NCBI GenBank assembly: GCA_016720595.1
Contig: JADKKI010000007.1
Location: forward strand, 186,001-250,000
Length of the DNA stretch: 64,000 nt
Source: Myxococcales bacterium
Lineage (GTDB): Bacteria; Myxococcota_A; Polyangia; Haliangiales; Haliangiaceae
Reading direction: 5' to 3'
Shown here: positions 8,790 to 16,570 of the stretch, in pieces
Layout of the letters: every line of letters begins with the position of its first letter
How positions within the stretch are numbered: position 1 is the stretch's first letter
Position numbers and translations under genes: made by a program
Notes under the pieces: generated by a model
The model's input: the letters and a program-made list of their open reading frames with translations, nothing else
What the model was told of the DNA's origin: nothing
The model's database searches: none

Positions 8790-9026
8790 CCCCGAGACCT
8801 CGACGGGCAGCTGCGGCATCGAGGCCATGATCGAGCTCACCTTGTCGGCGCGCAGGTTGTCGAGCTGGTGCTGCAGATCCTTCAGCTTGCGGTCCTGGGC
8901 GCGGCGGTCCGTCCGCAGCTCCTCTACCGTCTGGTTGAGACGCTTGTTGTCGTCACGCATCGCCGACATCGGCGTGGTGCACCCGACAACGAACAGGAGC
9001 AGGGACGCAGAGATGTGGCGGGTCAT
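8790..9026 (-). pseudogene. CpoB/YbgF-like lipoprotein, N-terminal fragment (signal and coiled coil)
   Basis: From ATG 9026 the frame reads MTRHISASLLLFVVGCTTP, a lipoprotein signal with lipobox VVGC. A coiled-coil segment follows (MRDDNKRLNQTVEELRTDRR and KLKDLQHQLDNLRADKV), as in the N-terminal trimerisation domain of YbgF/CpoB. After VEVSG (near 8790) this frame turns into low-quality Arg/Ser-rich sequence, while the downstream frame takes over with plausible sequence ending in the TPR domain. The switch lies in a GGGCCCC run. A sequencing or assembly indel is more likely than real loss, but a natural frameshift cannot be excluded. Confidence 0.72.
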
Positions 9027-9106
9027 CGCACCGAAAATCGTAGGCCGTCGGCACCCCCGACGCAAAATTTCTCGCCGACGACTGCTCGGACTTAGCGAAG
9101 TGCTTA

Positions 9107-10033
9107 CTACTTCGTCGCCGCGAGGATCGCGTCCGCGCCCTGCGCCATCAGGTCGTCACCGAGCGTGCGGCCGAGCAGCTCGGCGTCCTCGACGGGCCCC
9201 CCGACCTCGGCGCGCAGGATCCTGGAACCATCCGGCATCCCGCACATTCCCACCAGCCGCAGCCCGCCGCCGGGACGGTCGATGGCGTGGGCCGCGAGAG
9301 GGGTCTGGCAGCTCCCGCCCATCCGCGCGAGGAAGCTGCGCTCGGCGGCGACGCGCCGCTCCTCGGCGGGATCGTGCATCGCGCGGCGGATCAGCTCCCC
9401 CGTCAGAAAGTCCTGGCCGCGGGTCTCGAGGCCGAGCACGCCCTGGGCGACCGCCGGGATCGAGACCTCGAGCGGCAACAGCTGCGTGATCCGATCGGCC
9501 ATCCCGAGCCGCGTCAGCCCCGCGGCCGCGAGCACGATCGCGTCGAACTCGCCGTCATCGAGCTTCTTGATCCGGGTCGGCACGTTGCCGCGCAGCATCG
9601 CGATCTTGAGATCGGGGCGCACGGCCAGCAGCTGACACTGGCGACGCATGCTCGAGGTGCCGACCGTCGCGCCTTTCGGCAACGTCTCGAGGGTCACCGG
9701 GCTCCGGGCGCACAGCGCATCCCACGGGACCTCGCGCGTGGACACCGCCGCGAGCGCGAGCCCGGGCTCGAGCTCCGCGGGCACGTCCTTCATGCTGTGG
9801 ACCGCGACATCCGCCGTCTCGTCGATCAGGGCCTGCTCGATCTCCTTGACGAACAGCCCCTTGCCCCCGACCTTCGCGAGGGGCACGTCGAGGATCTTGT
9901 CGCCCTGCGTCTTGATGACGTTGAACGCGACCTCGATCCCGGAGACCACGGCCTGCAAGCGAGCCTTCACGTGCTCGGCCTGCCACAGGGCGAGTGCGCT
10001 ACCGCGCGTTGCGATCACGATACGTTGGCTCAC
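9107..10033 (-). CDS. hemC: Porphobilinogen deaminase (hydroxymethylbilane synthase)
   Basis: HemC polymerises four porphobilinogens into hydroxymethylbilane in heme synthesis. The 308-residue protein has the family start (VIATRGSALALWQAEHVK), the VHSMKDVP block (residues 78-85), the Arg-rich TSSMRRQCQLL and LRGNVPTRIKKL segments, and the cofactor-attachment Cys242 in MGGSCQTPLAAHA. Length is normal. GTG 10033 overlaps the hemA stop by 4 bp (GTGA), so hemA and hemC are translationally coupled in one operon with hemX. The cytosolic role is certain. Confidence 0.97.
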   Translation of the reverse strand: MSQRIVIATRGSALALWQAEHVKARLQAVVSGIEVAFNVIKTQGDKILDVPLAKVGGKGLFVKEIEQALIDETADVAVHSMKDVPAELEPGLALAAVSTREVPWDALCARSPVTLETLPKGATVGTSSMRRQCQLLAVRPDLKIAMLRGNVPTRIKKLDDGEFDAIVLAAAGLTRLGMADRITQLLPLEVSIPAVAQGVLGLETRGQDFLTGELIRRAMHDPAEERRVAAERSFLARMGGSCQTPLAAHAIDRPGGGLRLVGMCGMPDGSRILRAEVGGPVEDAELLGRTLGDDLMAQGADAILAATK

Positions 10034-11430
10034 GTCGGTGGATTCCTCTCCGGAGACCCGGACTCTTGCACGGTGGATGGCAGCGCTGGATCCGGCTCGC
10101 CAAGTTTCTCGGCGCGCACGTCGCGCAGGTCAGGCTCGTCACCCTCACTGGGCGCCTCGGGCTCCAGCGCGAACAGCTCGCACAGCACCTCGGCGCGTAG
10201 CCGCGCCTCGTCGGCCGAGGCCTCGCGGAGGGCGGCGGTCGGCTGGTGGAGGAGCTTGTTCACCACCAGCTGGACCAGGCGCTGGATCGCCTCGCGCTGC
10301 TGCGCGGGGTTGTGTTCGCGACGTCCCAGTGCCTCGAGGGTCTTCTGGACCTCGGCGTCCGCGACCTGTGCGAACCGCTGGCGCAGCGCCCGGATCGTCG
10401 GCACCACGCCTTGCGACCGCATCCAGTGCTCGAACTGGGTGGCCTCGTGCTCGACGATCTTGCCGGCCTGCTCCGCTGCCTTCGCACGATCGGCGAGGTT
10501 CGCGGCGACGATCTTCTCGAGATCGTCGATGTCATAGACATAGACGCCGTCGAGCTCGTTGACCGATGGCTCGACGTCGCGGGGAACCGCGATATCGATG
10601 AGGACGATCGAGCGCCAGCGCCGCGCCTTCATCACCTTCTTGAACATCGCGCGCGTCAGGATCGGCTCGCGCGCGCCGGTGGAGCTGATCACCACGTCGG
10701 CGTCGACGAGCAACCCCTCGAGATCGGCCCACGGCTTCGCGATGCCATCGATCTCGGCCGCGAGCCGCTCGGCCTTCTCCGGCGAGCGGTTGGTGACGAC
10801 GATGTGGTTGGCCCCATGGCCATAGAGGTGGCGCGCCGCGAGCGTGGACATCTTCCCCGCGCCGACGACCAGCACGCTCTTGCCCGCGAGGCTGCCGAAC
10901 ACGCGCGCCGCGAGATCGACGGCGACGGTGGAGATGTTCGCGGAGCCGCGGGCGATCGCGGTCTCGGTGCGGACCCGCTTTGCCACCCCGAACGCGCGCT
11001 CGAGGCAGCGCCCGAGCACGGGGCCCGAGGTCCCTGCCCCGCCGGCCATGCTGTACGCCTCCTTCAGCTGGCCGAGGATCTGCGCCTCTCCGAGCACGAG
11101 CGAATCGAGGGCGCTGGCGACCCGGAACACGTGGCGCACCGCCGCACCGCCCGCGTGATCGTAGAGCACGTCGGAGACGTCCGAGGGCTTGAGGCCGCGC
11201 TGGTGGGCGAGAAAGGATCGCACGGCGCCGGTGGCGCTCTGCCCGGCCTTCGCGACGCCGTAGACCTCGACGCGGTTGCAGGTGGAGATCAGCAGCGCCT
11301 CCGAGACCGGCAGCTGCGCGGTCAGGAGCTTCAGCGTGTTCGCCAGCTCCTCCTCCCGAAACGCGAGCTTCTCGCGGACCGCGACCGGTGCGGTGCGCCA
11401 CGAGATCCCGACGACGAACAGCTCACTCAC
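10030..11430 (-). CDS. hemA: Glutamyl-tRNA reductase
   Basis: HemA reduces glutamyl-tRNA to glutamate-1-semialdehyde with NADPH, the first committed step of C5-pathway tetrapyrrole synthesis. The catalytic Cys51 is in STCNRVEVYG. The conserved DSLVLGEAQILGQLKEAY block and the NADPH motif VLVVGAGKMS follow, and a C-terminal dimerisation helix region lies at about 310-430. The last 40 residues are an acidic, Pro-rich tail not needed for the fold. The start is GTG 11430 (VSELFVVGISWRTAPV). It sits 16 bp downstream of the hemX-like gene and overlaps hemC by 4 bp. Confidence 0.97.
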   Translation of the reverse strand: MSELFVVGISWRTAPVAVREKLAFREEELANTLKLLTAQLPVSEALLISTCNRVEVYGVAKAGQSATGAVRSFLAHQRGLKPSDVSDVLYDHAGGAAVRHVFRVASALDSLVLGEAQILGQLKEAYSMAGGAGTSGPVLGRCLERAFGVAKRVRTETAIARGSANISTVAVDLAARVFGSLAGKSVLVVGAGKMSTLAARHLYGHGANHIVVTNRSPEKAERLAAEIDGIAKPWADLEGLLVDADVVISSTGAREPILTRAMFKKVMKARRWRSIVLIDIAVPRDVEPSVNELDGVYVYDIDDLEKIVAANLADRAKAAEQAGKIVEHEATQFEHWMRSQGVVPTIRALRQRFAQVADAEVQKTLEALGRREHNPAQQREAIQRLVQLVVNKLLHQPTAALREASADEARLRAEVLCELFALEPEAPSEGDEPDLRDVRAEKLGEPDPALPSTVQESGSPERNPPT

Positions 11431-11446
11431 ACGCGCTCCCGCACGC

Positions 11447-12274
11447 TCAGCCCACCATCCTGCGGGCCAGGTAGATCGCCAGGACCGCGAGTGCGGCCGC
11501 GAAGCCGATCAGCGTGAGCCGCGCGGCGCGCTTGCCGCGCCAACCGTAGACCGCACGCGCGACGAGGAGCAGGGCGTAGGCGACCCAGGTCACGGCCGCG
11601 AGGGGATACTCGAGACGGTCGAGGCTCTCACCGAGCTTGCCGACCCAGATCGCCCCGAGCACGAGCGCGACGGTGAAGATCGGGAACCCGACCCAGATCA
11701 GCCGCTGGGACAGCTTGTCGAGCGCCTCGAGGGGAGCGCCCTTGTCCTTGAACGCGAGGGTGTCGAACTTCTTCCGCTTGAGCGCGCGCTCCTCGACCAA
11801 GTAGATCGCGGACAGCGCGCTCGCGAGCGCGAACACGCCGACGCCAATCGTGGCGAGCGAGATGTGGATCTTGCCCAGCGCCGAGAGATCCGTGGCCTCT
11901 CCGGCGGGCGTCAGGCGCGCGAGGAGCAGGAGGACGAGCGACACGGGCATCACCACCACGCCGCCGAGCGTGAGCCGGTAGCGGGTGCTCGCCAGGAGGT
12001 AGCCGCCCGTGACGATGAACGACAGGAACCCGATCGCCTCGCGCACGCTCTGCGCGGGGTGGACGTGGAGCGTGCCACGCCACCCGATGTCGATCCCGTG
12101 GGCGACGAACGCGACGGCGACCATCGCGATCGTGGCGCTGCGCAGCCGCTGCTGCCCCGCGAGGACCACCAGCAGCATCGCCGACGCCGCCGTATACGCG
12201 ACGACCGCCACCCAGAACGCGGGTGAGGGAGCGACGGACAGCAGCCGCTCGGGACCTGCCCCGAGAACTGTCAT
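11447..12274 (-). CDS. HemX/CcsA-family integral membrane protein
   Basis: A 275-residue protein with about eight hydrophobic segments, matching the CcsA/HemX family that is often encoded next to hemA. CcsA exports and attaches heme for cytochrome c maturation; HemX affects HemA levels. Key CcsA landmarks look weak here: in place of the Trp-rich WGxYWxWDPKE motif the sequence reads GAIWVGKLGESLDRLEYPL. A HemX-type regulator is therefore more likely than a heme-handling CcsA. Histidines at GIDIGWRGTLHVHP and GKIHIS could be the outer and inner ligands of the family. ATG 12274 overlaps the preceding small gene by 4 bp. Confidence 0.82.
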   Translation of the reverse strand: MTVLGAGPERLLSVAPSPAFWVAVVAYTAASAMLLVVLAGQQRLRSATIAMVAVAFVAHGIDIGWRGTLHVHPAQSVREAIGFLSFIVTGGYLLASTRYRLTLGGVVVMPVSLVLLLLARLTPAGEATDLSALGKIHISLATIGVGVFALASALSAIYLVEERALKRKKFDTLAFKDKGAPLEALDKLSQRLIWVGFPIFTVALVLGAIWVGKLGESLDRLEYPLAAVTWVAYALLLVARAVYGWRGKRAARLTLIGFAAALAVLAIYLARRMVG

Positions 12275-12570
12275 GGCGGTAACGGATCGCCGATGAACCC
12301 GTCGATCACGTCGTACGCCGTGTCGTTGAAGATCACCGAGTTGGCGAACTGCTCGGCGCCCATCGACATCAACGCTTCTTTCGACTTCACCCGGCCCACC
12401 AGATCATGGGGATCGTGATCCTGGCCGGTGGCAGTCACGAAGCAGACCGCCGGGAGCATCGCGAACTTGCGATCGAGCTCCGTGAGGGTCATCCGATCGC
12501 CTTCGAGCGACGCACGGCCCTCGGCCGTCCACGCTTCCAGGCGCTCCACCGAGATGAACAGGCGCGACAC
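12271..12570 (-). CDS. Small conserved-looking cytosolic protein, unknown function
   Basis: A 99-residue soluble protein starting at GTG 12570 (VSRLFISVERLEAWTAEGR) with no signal or membrane segment. I do not recognise a family. It contains LTELDRKFAMLPAVCFV, a segment with LVGRVKSKEALMSMGAE, and an acidic tail (NDTAYDVIDGFIGDPLPP). The compact, mixed alpha/beta composition resembles small regulatory proteins in myxobacteria. It heads the operon that continues into hemX-hemA-hemC, overlapping the hemX ATG by 4 bp. An upstream AGGTGAC could serve as ribosome binding site for the GTG. The open frame extends 11 codons further upstream but lacks support. Confidence 0.7.
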   Translation of the reverse strand: MSRLFISVERLEAWTAEGRASLEGDRMTLTELDRKFAMLPAVCFVTATGQDHDPHDLVGRVKSKEALMSMGAEQFANSVIFNDTAYDVIDGFIGDPLPP

Positions 12571-12597
12571 GTCACCTGAGTGTACCGGGGGTCGCCG

Positions 12598-12637
12598 CGG
12601 CAAGCTACTTGGTGAGGGGTTACGGCAAGCTACTTGG
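12598..12637. repeat. Pair of 15-bp direct repeats upstream of trx
   Basis: The sequence CGGCAAGCTACTTGG occurs at 12598-12612 and again, identically, at 12623-12637, with start points 25 bp apart. Both copies lie in the short divergent region between the small gene of the hem operon and thioredoxin, just upstream of the putative trx promoter. This geometry suits an operator for a dimeric regulator, or a recent small duplication. Confidence 0.6.
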
Positions 12638-12642
12638 CCAGG

Positions 12643-12671
12643 TTGTCTTGGACCGTCCGGGGAGTTACAAA
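12643..12671 (+). promoter_or_regulatory. Putative sigma-70-type promoter for thioredoxin
   Basis: TTGTCT at 12643-12648 and TACAAA at 12666-12671 are separated by 17 bp, which is the optimal spacing. The start codon of trx is 28 bp downstream and is preceded by GGAGG at 12685-12689. This is a sequence match only. Confidence 0.5.
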
Positions 12672-12699
12672 GCCCCTAGTCCCCGGAGGTCCCTGTCAC

Positions 12700-13029
12700 A
12701 TGGCCAGCGCGAACGTCAAAGAGCTCACCGACGCCAACTTCGAGTCCGAGGTCCTGCAGGCCGAGGTGCCGACCCTGGTCGACTTCTGGGCCGTCTGGTG
12801 CGGGCCCTGCAAGCAGATCGCGCCCATGGTCGATGCCCTGGCCGACGAGTACAAGGGCCGGGTCAAGGTCGGCAAGATGGACGTCGATCACCACCAGCTG
12901 GTCCCCCAGCAGTACCAGGTCCGGTCGATCCCCACCCTGCTCCTGTTCAAGGGTGGCAAGGTCGTGGCCCAGCTGGTCGGGGCGATGCCCCGCGCCAAGC
13001 TCGAGGCCGAGCTCCAGAAGCACCTCTAG
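12700..13029 (+). CDS. trxA: Thioredoxin
   Basis: A 109-residue classical thioredoxin, a cytosolic dithiol reductant. The active site is WCGPC (Trp33, Cys34, Cys37) after the VDFWAVWCGPCKQIAP strand-helix, and the cis-Pro is in VRSIPTLLLFKGGK. Length matches E. coli TrxA. ATG 12700 was chosen because GGAGG lies 10 bases upstream and the fold starts directly; the in-frame open stretch before it is Pro/Gly-rich noise. It is monocistronic, divergent from the hem operon. Confidence 0.97.
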   Translation: MASANVKELTDANFESEVLQAEVPTLVDFWAVWCGPCKQIAPMVDALADEYKGRVKVGKMDVDHHQLVPQQYQVRSIPTLLLFKGGKVVAQLVGAMPRAKLEAELQKHL

Positions 13030-13134
13030 CCTGGTCGTACCAGGCACGGCTGGGGCCTCCACGGCGCCCAGGACGTCCCCGCCAGGGATGTTCGAGTCAT
13101 TCGGCTGGCCGCCGACGGATCCTCGGAGCAGTTC

Positions 13135-13818
13135 GTGCGTATCTTCGATCGCATGAACCGAGCTGCCGTGATCGTGGTCATCGTGTTTGCGGCGCTTGGC
13201 TGCCAGCATGACAACAACGAGGCTGGGACCGTGCGCGTGGCGCTCGGCAAGGAGCGCGGCGATTGCAAGCCGAACAAGGTCTGTGATCCCGGCCTGCAGT
13301 GCCTGTCGAACCTGTGCGTTCGCCCGCCCGGTGCCGATTGCCAGGTCGTCGCCGATGGCCTCGCGTCGCTCGATCTCGGCAACTATGCCGAGCTCGAGAC
13401 CCGTACACCCGTCGTCGCCAGGTATCGCGCGGCCTGCGAGAAGGCCTACGTCACCAAGGAGCAGGGCGAGTGCCTGGCCAAGGTCATGGACAAGTGGAGC
13501 GCCTCGCAGTGCGCGCCCGACATGTTCCCCGAGCAGAAGTCGACCGGTGCCGGCGGCGACTGCGGTGCGATCGCCACCAAGATCCGCGCTCAGATGAGCA
13601 AGTCGATGACCGGGTCCGATCCGAAGACGCAGGAGATGTTCACCAAGGTGATGGGCGTGGTCCAGCAGTCGTGCGAGCAGGACGCGTGGCCCGATGGCTT
13701 CAAGAAGTGCATCCTCGCCGCTGGCGACAGCACCGATGCGATGACCGCGTGCAACTCGCAGATGTCGCCGCAGCTCCAGCAGAAGATGACCGACCGCATG
13801 ATGAAGGTCATGCAGTAG
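13135..13818 (+). CDS. Cys-containing secreted lipoprotein, unknown function
   Basis: A 227-residue lipoprotein. The N-terminus VRIFDRMNRAAVIVVIVFAA precedes a lipobox ALGC, so the mature protein is lipid-anchored. The mature part holds about ten Cys, including a compact GDCKPNKVCDPGLQCLSNLCV cluster like the disulfide-rich motifs seen in many myxobacterial exported proteins. The rest is helical with a Met/Gln-rich C-terminus (LQQKMTDRMMKVMQ). No known family is recognised. GTG 13135 is preferred because GGAG sits 7 bases upstream; ATG 13153 would still retain the signal peptide. It converges on the KptA-PARG gene 19 bp away. Confidence 0.8.
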   Translation: MRIFDRMNRAAVIVVIVFAALGCQHDNNEAGTVRVALGKERGDCKPNKVCDPGLQCLSNLCVRPPGADCQVVADGLASLDLGNYAELETRTPVVARYRAACEKAYVTKEQGECLAKVMDKWSASQCAPDMFPEQKSTGAGGDCGAIATKIRAQMSKSMTGSDPKTQEMFTKVMGVVQQSCEQDAWPDGFKKCILAAGDSTDAMTACNSQMSPQLQQKMTDRMMKVMQ

Positions 13819-13837
13819 GCCCACGGGTCAGGTCACG

Positions 13838-15232
13838 CTACGAGGGCGGGAAGGTCGCCGCGAACGCATCGTGATTGGGCGCCCCCGGCCCGCCGACCAC
13901 GGCGAACACCACCGACACGAACGTCCGATCGAACGGCCCCCGCAGGAGGTCGGCGAATGTCCGCGCGACCATGACGGGATCGTTGCCGAACACGCCCGCG
14001 CCCCACGCGCCGAGGATCAGGTGATCGATCGCCGCATCCCGCGCGATCGCGAGCACGAACGCCGCGCGGGTGCGCAGCGCCGCCTCGACCTCGGTGACCA
14101 CGAACCGACCGTGCTGACGCAAGGCCCCGGCGTTGGGCGCCGCGCAGGTGATCACCGAGCACGCCGCGGGGACGTCGAACCAGCCACCGTCGTCGTCGCG
14201 GAAGAACGGCACCGCCGGGGAGTAGATCGCGAGATCGAGGTAGAGCGCGGAGCGGTTCGCCTTGTTCCGAGCGTAGTGCGCCGGCTGCGTCTGCAGGCAC
14301 CGATACAGCGCCGAGCTGCGGGCGAGCGATTCCTCCTGCGCCTGTGCGCCGCCGAGGAAGCCACCGCCCGGGTTCTTGGCCGAGGCGAAGTTCAAGCACG
14401 CGACGTGCCCTGGGCCCGCGGCCAACCGGCGGATCGCCTCGATCGTCGATTCGCCGGTCACCGAGATCGCGGTCGTGGCCACGCGCGGCCGGATCGGCGC
14501 CGCGACGTAGGTGCCGAGATCGTGGCTGACCGTGCCTTCGACGGCGCGCTCGATCATGGCCGTCAGCTCGACGGTCGCACCACCCCGCGTCACATAGCGG
14601 CCGGCCTCGCACGCCGCGAGCGTCTGCTTGGCGATCGCGACCTTCGCGCCGCGCGACGGGCCTGCGCCGCCCGCCGGGTCGGGGTGGTCGGGGGACTCCG
14701 GAGCCTCGAGGAACTCCGGCGGGACGTGGTCGGTCAGCCACACGCCGTTGGCCGAGCGGTAGAACACGTGCCCCGCCCTCGCCATCGCCTCCGCGCGCAC
14801 CACGAGGATGACCGGCTTGCCGCGGCGGCCGCCGACCTTCGTGGCGGTCTCGAGATCCGCGGACAGGTGGACGTGATGACGTGCGCCCTTGACCAGGCCG
14901 GTCGCGCGGATCGACGACAGGAACTCGGAGACGGTGCCGTGGAACAGGCGCGCCGGCGGCGAGGCCGCGGGCAGCGCGAGCTCGACGTCCACGGAGTGGC
15001 CCTGGTTGGCGCGGATCTGGGTCCCGTCGGGGGACAGCGCGAACCGCTGCTTGTCGGAAGCGGCGACCAGCTCCGCGAGCTGCTCCCGCGTGAGCGGATG
15101 GCCGTGCGCCGCGAGGGCAGGCAACAGCTTGGCGACATCCGTCCAGCCGGCGTCGTCGAGGACGATGCCGACCTTCTCCGGCGCGTGGCGAAGGACGAGA
15201 GACAGGAACTTGGAGGTACGGATCGCGGACAT
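13838..15232 (-). CDS. Fusion of RNA 2'-phosphotransferase (KptA/Tpt1) and bacterial PARG-like domain
   Basis: The 464-residue protein joins two NAD/ADP-ribose enzymes. Residues 1-178 are KptA/Tpt1, which moves an internal RNA 2'-phosphate to NAD+, releasing nicotinamide and ADP-ribose cyclic phosphate. The four catalytic residues are present: Arg15-His16 (SLVLRHAPEKVG), Arg74 (IRANQGHS) and Arg118 (ARHHVHLS). The HGT motif and NGVWLTDHVPPEFL are also intact. After a Pro/Gly linker, residues 195-464 match the microbial PARG family (TIGR02452-type). It bears the GGG-x7-QEE signature: NPGGGFLGG at 287-294 followed by QEE at 299-301. ATG 15232 starts the KptA fold. The protein probably repairs or clears ADP-ribose-marked nucleic acid ends; that role is inference. 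Confidence 0.93.
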   Translation of the reverse strand: MSAIRTSKFLSLVLRHAPEKVGIVLDDAGWTDVAKLLPALAAHGHPLTREQLAELVAASDKQRFALSPDGTQIRANQGHSVDVELALPAASPPARLFHGTVSEFLSSIRATGLVKGARHHVHLSADLETATKVGGRRGKPVILVVRAEAMARAGHVFYRSANGVWLTDHVPPEFLEAPESPDHPDPAGGAGPSRGAKVAIAKQTLAACEAGRYVTRGGATVELTAMIERAVEGTVSHDLGTYVAAPIRPRVATTAISVTGESTIEAIRRLAAGPGHVACLNFASAKNPGGGFLGGAQAQEESLARSSALYRCLQTQPAHYARNKANRSALYLDLAIYSPAVPFFRDDDGGWFDVPAACSVITCAAPNAGALRQHGRFVVTEVEAALRTRAAFVLAIARDAAIDHLILGAWGAGVFGNDPVMVARTFADLLRGPFDRTFVSVVFAVVGGPGAPNHDAFAATFPPS

Positions 15233-15320
15233 GACGGGGCTGTGGATGCCGTCACCCTACGTCGCTTCTTAGTGTCTGTCAAACACTATCGAGGAGACGC
15301 CGTCAGCGCTCGCTCGGGCT

Positions 15321-15496
15321 GATCACCGTTCAGTCCCCTCCGCGCGCGGCCGGAGCTCGGCACCAACACCACCACGAGCCCCGCGACTACCGGGACGTGA
15401 TCGCACGAGCTGTGAGCGCGGCGTACTTCGTTCAGCTCTGGAGTTGTCACAGATCACCGCCCAGTCCCCGCAGGGACTGATCACCGTTCAGTCCCC
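15321..15496. repeat. Three copies of an 18-bp sequence, one forming a hairpin
   Basis: GATCACCGTTCAGTCCCC occurs at 15321-15338 and 15479-15496, with a close variant (GATCACCGCCCAGTCCCC) at 15452-15469. The middle copy runs into a perfect 7-bp hairpin, CAGTCCC-CGCA-GGGACTG, at 15462-15479. A related imperfect hairpin lies upstream of the HNH gene at 16846-16863. The last copy overlaps the 3' end of the HNH gene. The remainder of 15233-15487 shows no gene. Confidence 0.7.
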
Positions 15497-16570
15497 GCCG
15501 TGCGCGAGCGGTAGCTCGAACACCAGATGATCAGGCGCTGTGCCCCGGATCGCGATCACACCCGCGTGGAGCTGAAGGTGGTGAGCGTCGCAGAGCAGGG
15601 CGGTATTGCTGAGCTCGTGGCCTCCCCCCTCGGACCGCGGCTTGATGTGGTGCACCTCCAGGAACCTGGTGGAGCGACAGCCGGGCACGACGCATCGACA
15701 CTTGTCGCGCACGAAGACCTTCCTGCGCGTGGCATCGGGGATCGACTTCTGCAGCTTGCGCCCCGGCTCCTCCCGCTCGAGATCACCGATGTCCTCCGAA
15801 TCGCAGCGCACGCGCTCCAGCTCCTCGGCCGAGACACAGACCTCCATCCCGGCGCCCACGCGGTGCGCTTGCTTGCACGCGCGGCACGTCGTCGTCGCGA
15901 TCTGATGCCGGGGCTTTCCCTGCGGCGCACCAGCGGACGGCTCGAGCACGCCGGCGGCGAGCGCACGCACCAGCTCGTCGTCCGTGCAAGTCCCGCCCTG
16001 GGCATCCGCCGCGGCGTTCCTCGCTTGCTTGAACAGCATCATCCCCTCCTCGGAGATCCCTTCCAGCACGATCCGGTGCCGGATCTTCTTCGGATCCACC
16101 GGATCCGTGGGCAGGTCGCCCTTGGACTTGCCGCGCACCAGCTGCTGGATCTCTGTCGAGATCTTGCCCTCGGCCGCATCGAGCCAGGCGTCTTCCGTCT
16201 TGCCCGTCGCCACGCGCGTCAGCTCTCGCACGCTGGTCCACGCCAGCTCGCCCGCGCGGAACTGCTCGGCGATCCCCGGCAGCTCGAGCAGCTCGTGCGC
16301 CACGCGCATCCGCTCCGTGGCGACGTGGTGCGAGTGCTGGAGCACGCTCTCGATGTACGCATAGATCGTCGGGAACCCCATCCGCCGGTAGAGCTTGGTG
16401 TCCTCGGCCTCGAGCAGCAGATCGATCTCGCGGGCCTCGAGACAGACGATCTGCTTGCCGACCGATGTGATCTCCTGGTGGAGCTTGATCCAGTCCCGCT
16501 CGCGGCACGTGATCGCATAGGCATCCGCGAGCTGCGTCTGAAACTCCTGCGTGGCAGCGCTGTCGAACAC
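15488..16570 (-). CDS. HNH endonuclease-domain protein
   Basis: A 360-residue protein. The C-terminal HNH nuclease domain is clear: CRCVVPGCRST (zinc-type Cys pair), FLEVHHIKPRSEGG with the catalytic His, LSNTALLCDAHH with the Asn and last His. The helical N-terminal part (about 1-200) resembles the DUF222-type region that commonly precedes HNH in such proteins, and includes a CRACKQAHRVGAGMEVCVS stretch with two Cys. Such proteins are abundant and mobile; substrates are mostly unknown. ATG 16570 gives the full helical region. Repeated hairpins lie on both sides, which suggests past mobility. Confidence 0.88.
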   Translation of the reverse strand: MFDSAATQEFQTQLADAYAITCRERDWIKLHQEITSVGKQIVCLEAREIDLLLEAEDTKLYRRMGFPTIYAYIESVLQHSHHVATERMRVAHELLELPGIAEQFRAGELAWTSVRELTRVATGKTEDAWLDAAEGKISTEIQQLVRGKSKGDLPTDPVDPKKIRHRIVLEGISEEGMMLFKQARNAAADAQGGTCTDDELVRALAAGVLEPSAGAPQGKPRHQIATTTCRACKQAHRVGAGMEVCVSAEELERVRCDSEDIGDLEREEPGRKLQKSIPDATRRKVFVRDKCRCVVPGCRSTRFLEVHHIKPRSEGGGHELSNTALLCDAHHLQLHAGVIAIRGTAPDHLVFELPLAHGGD

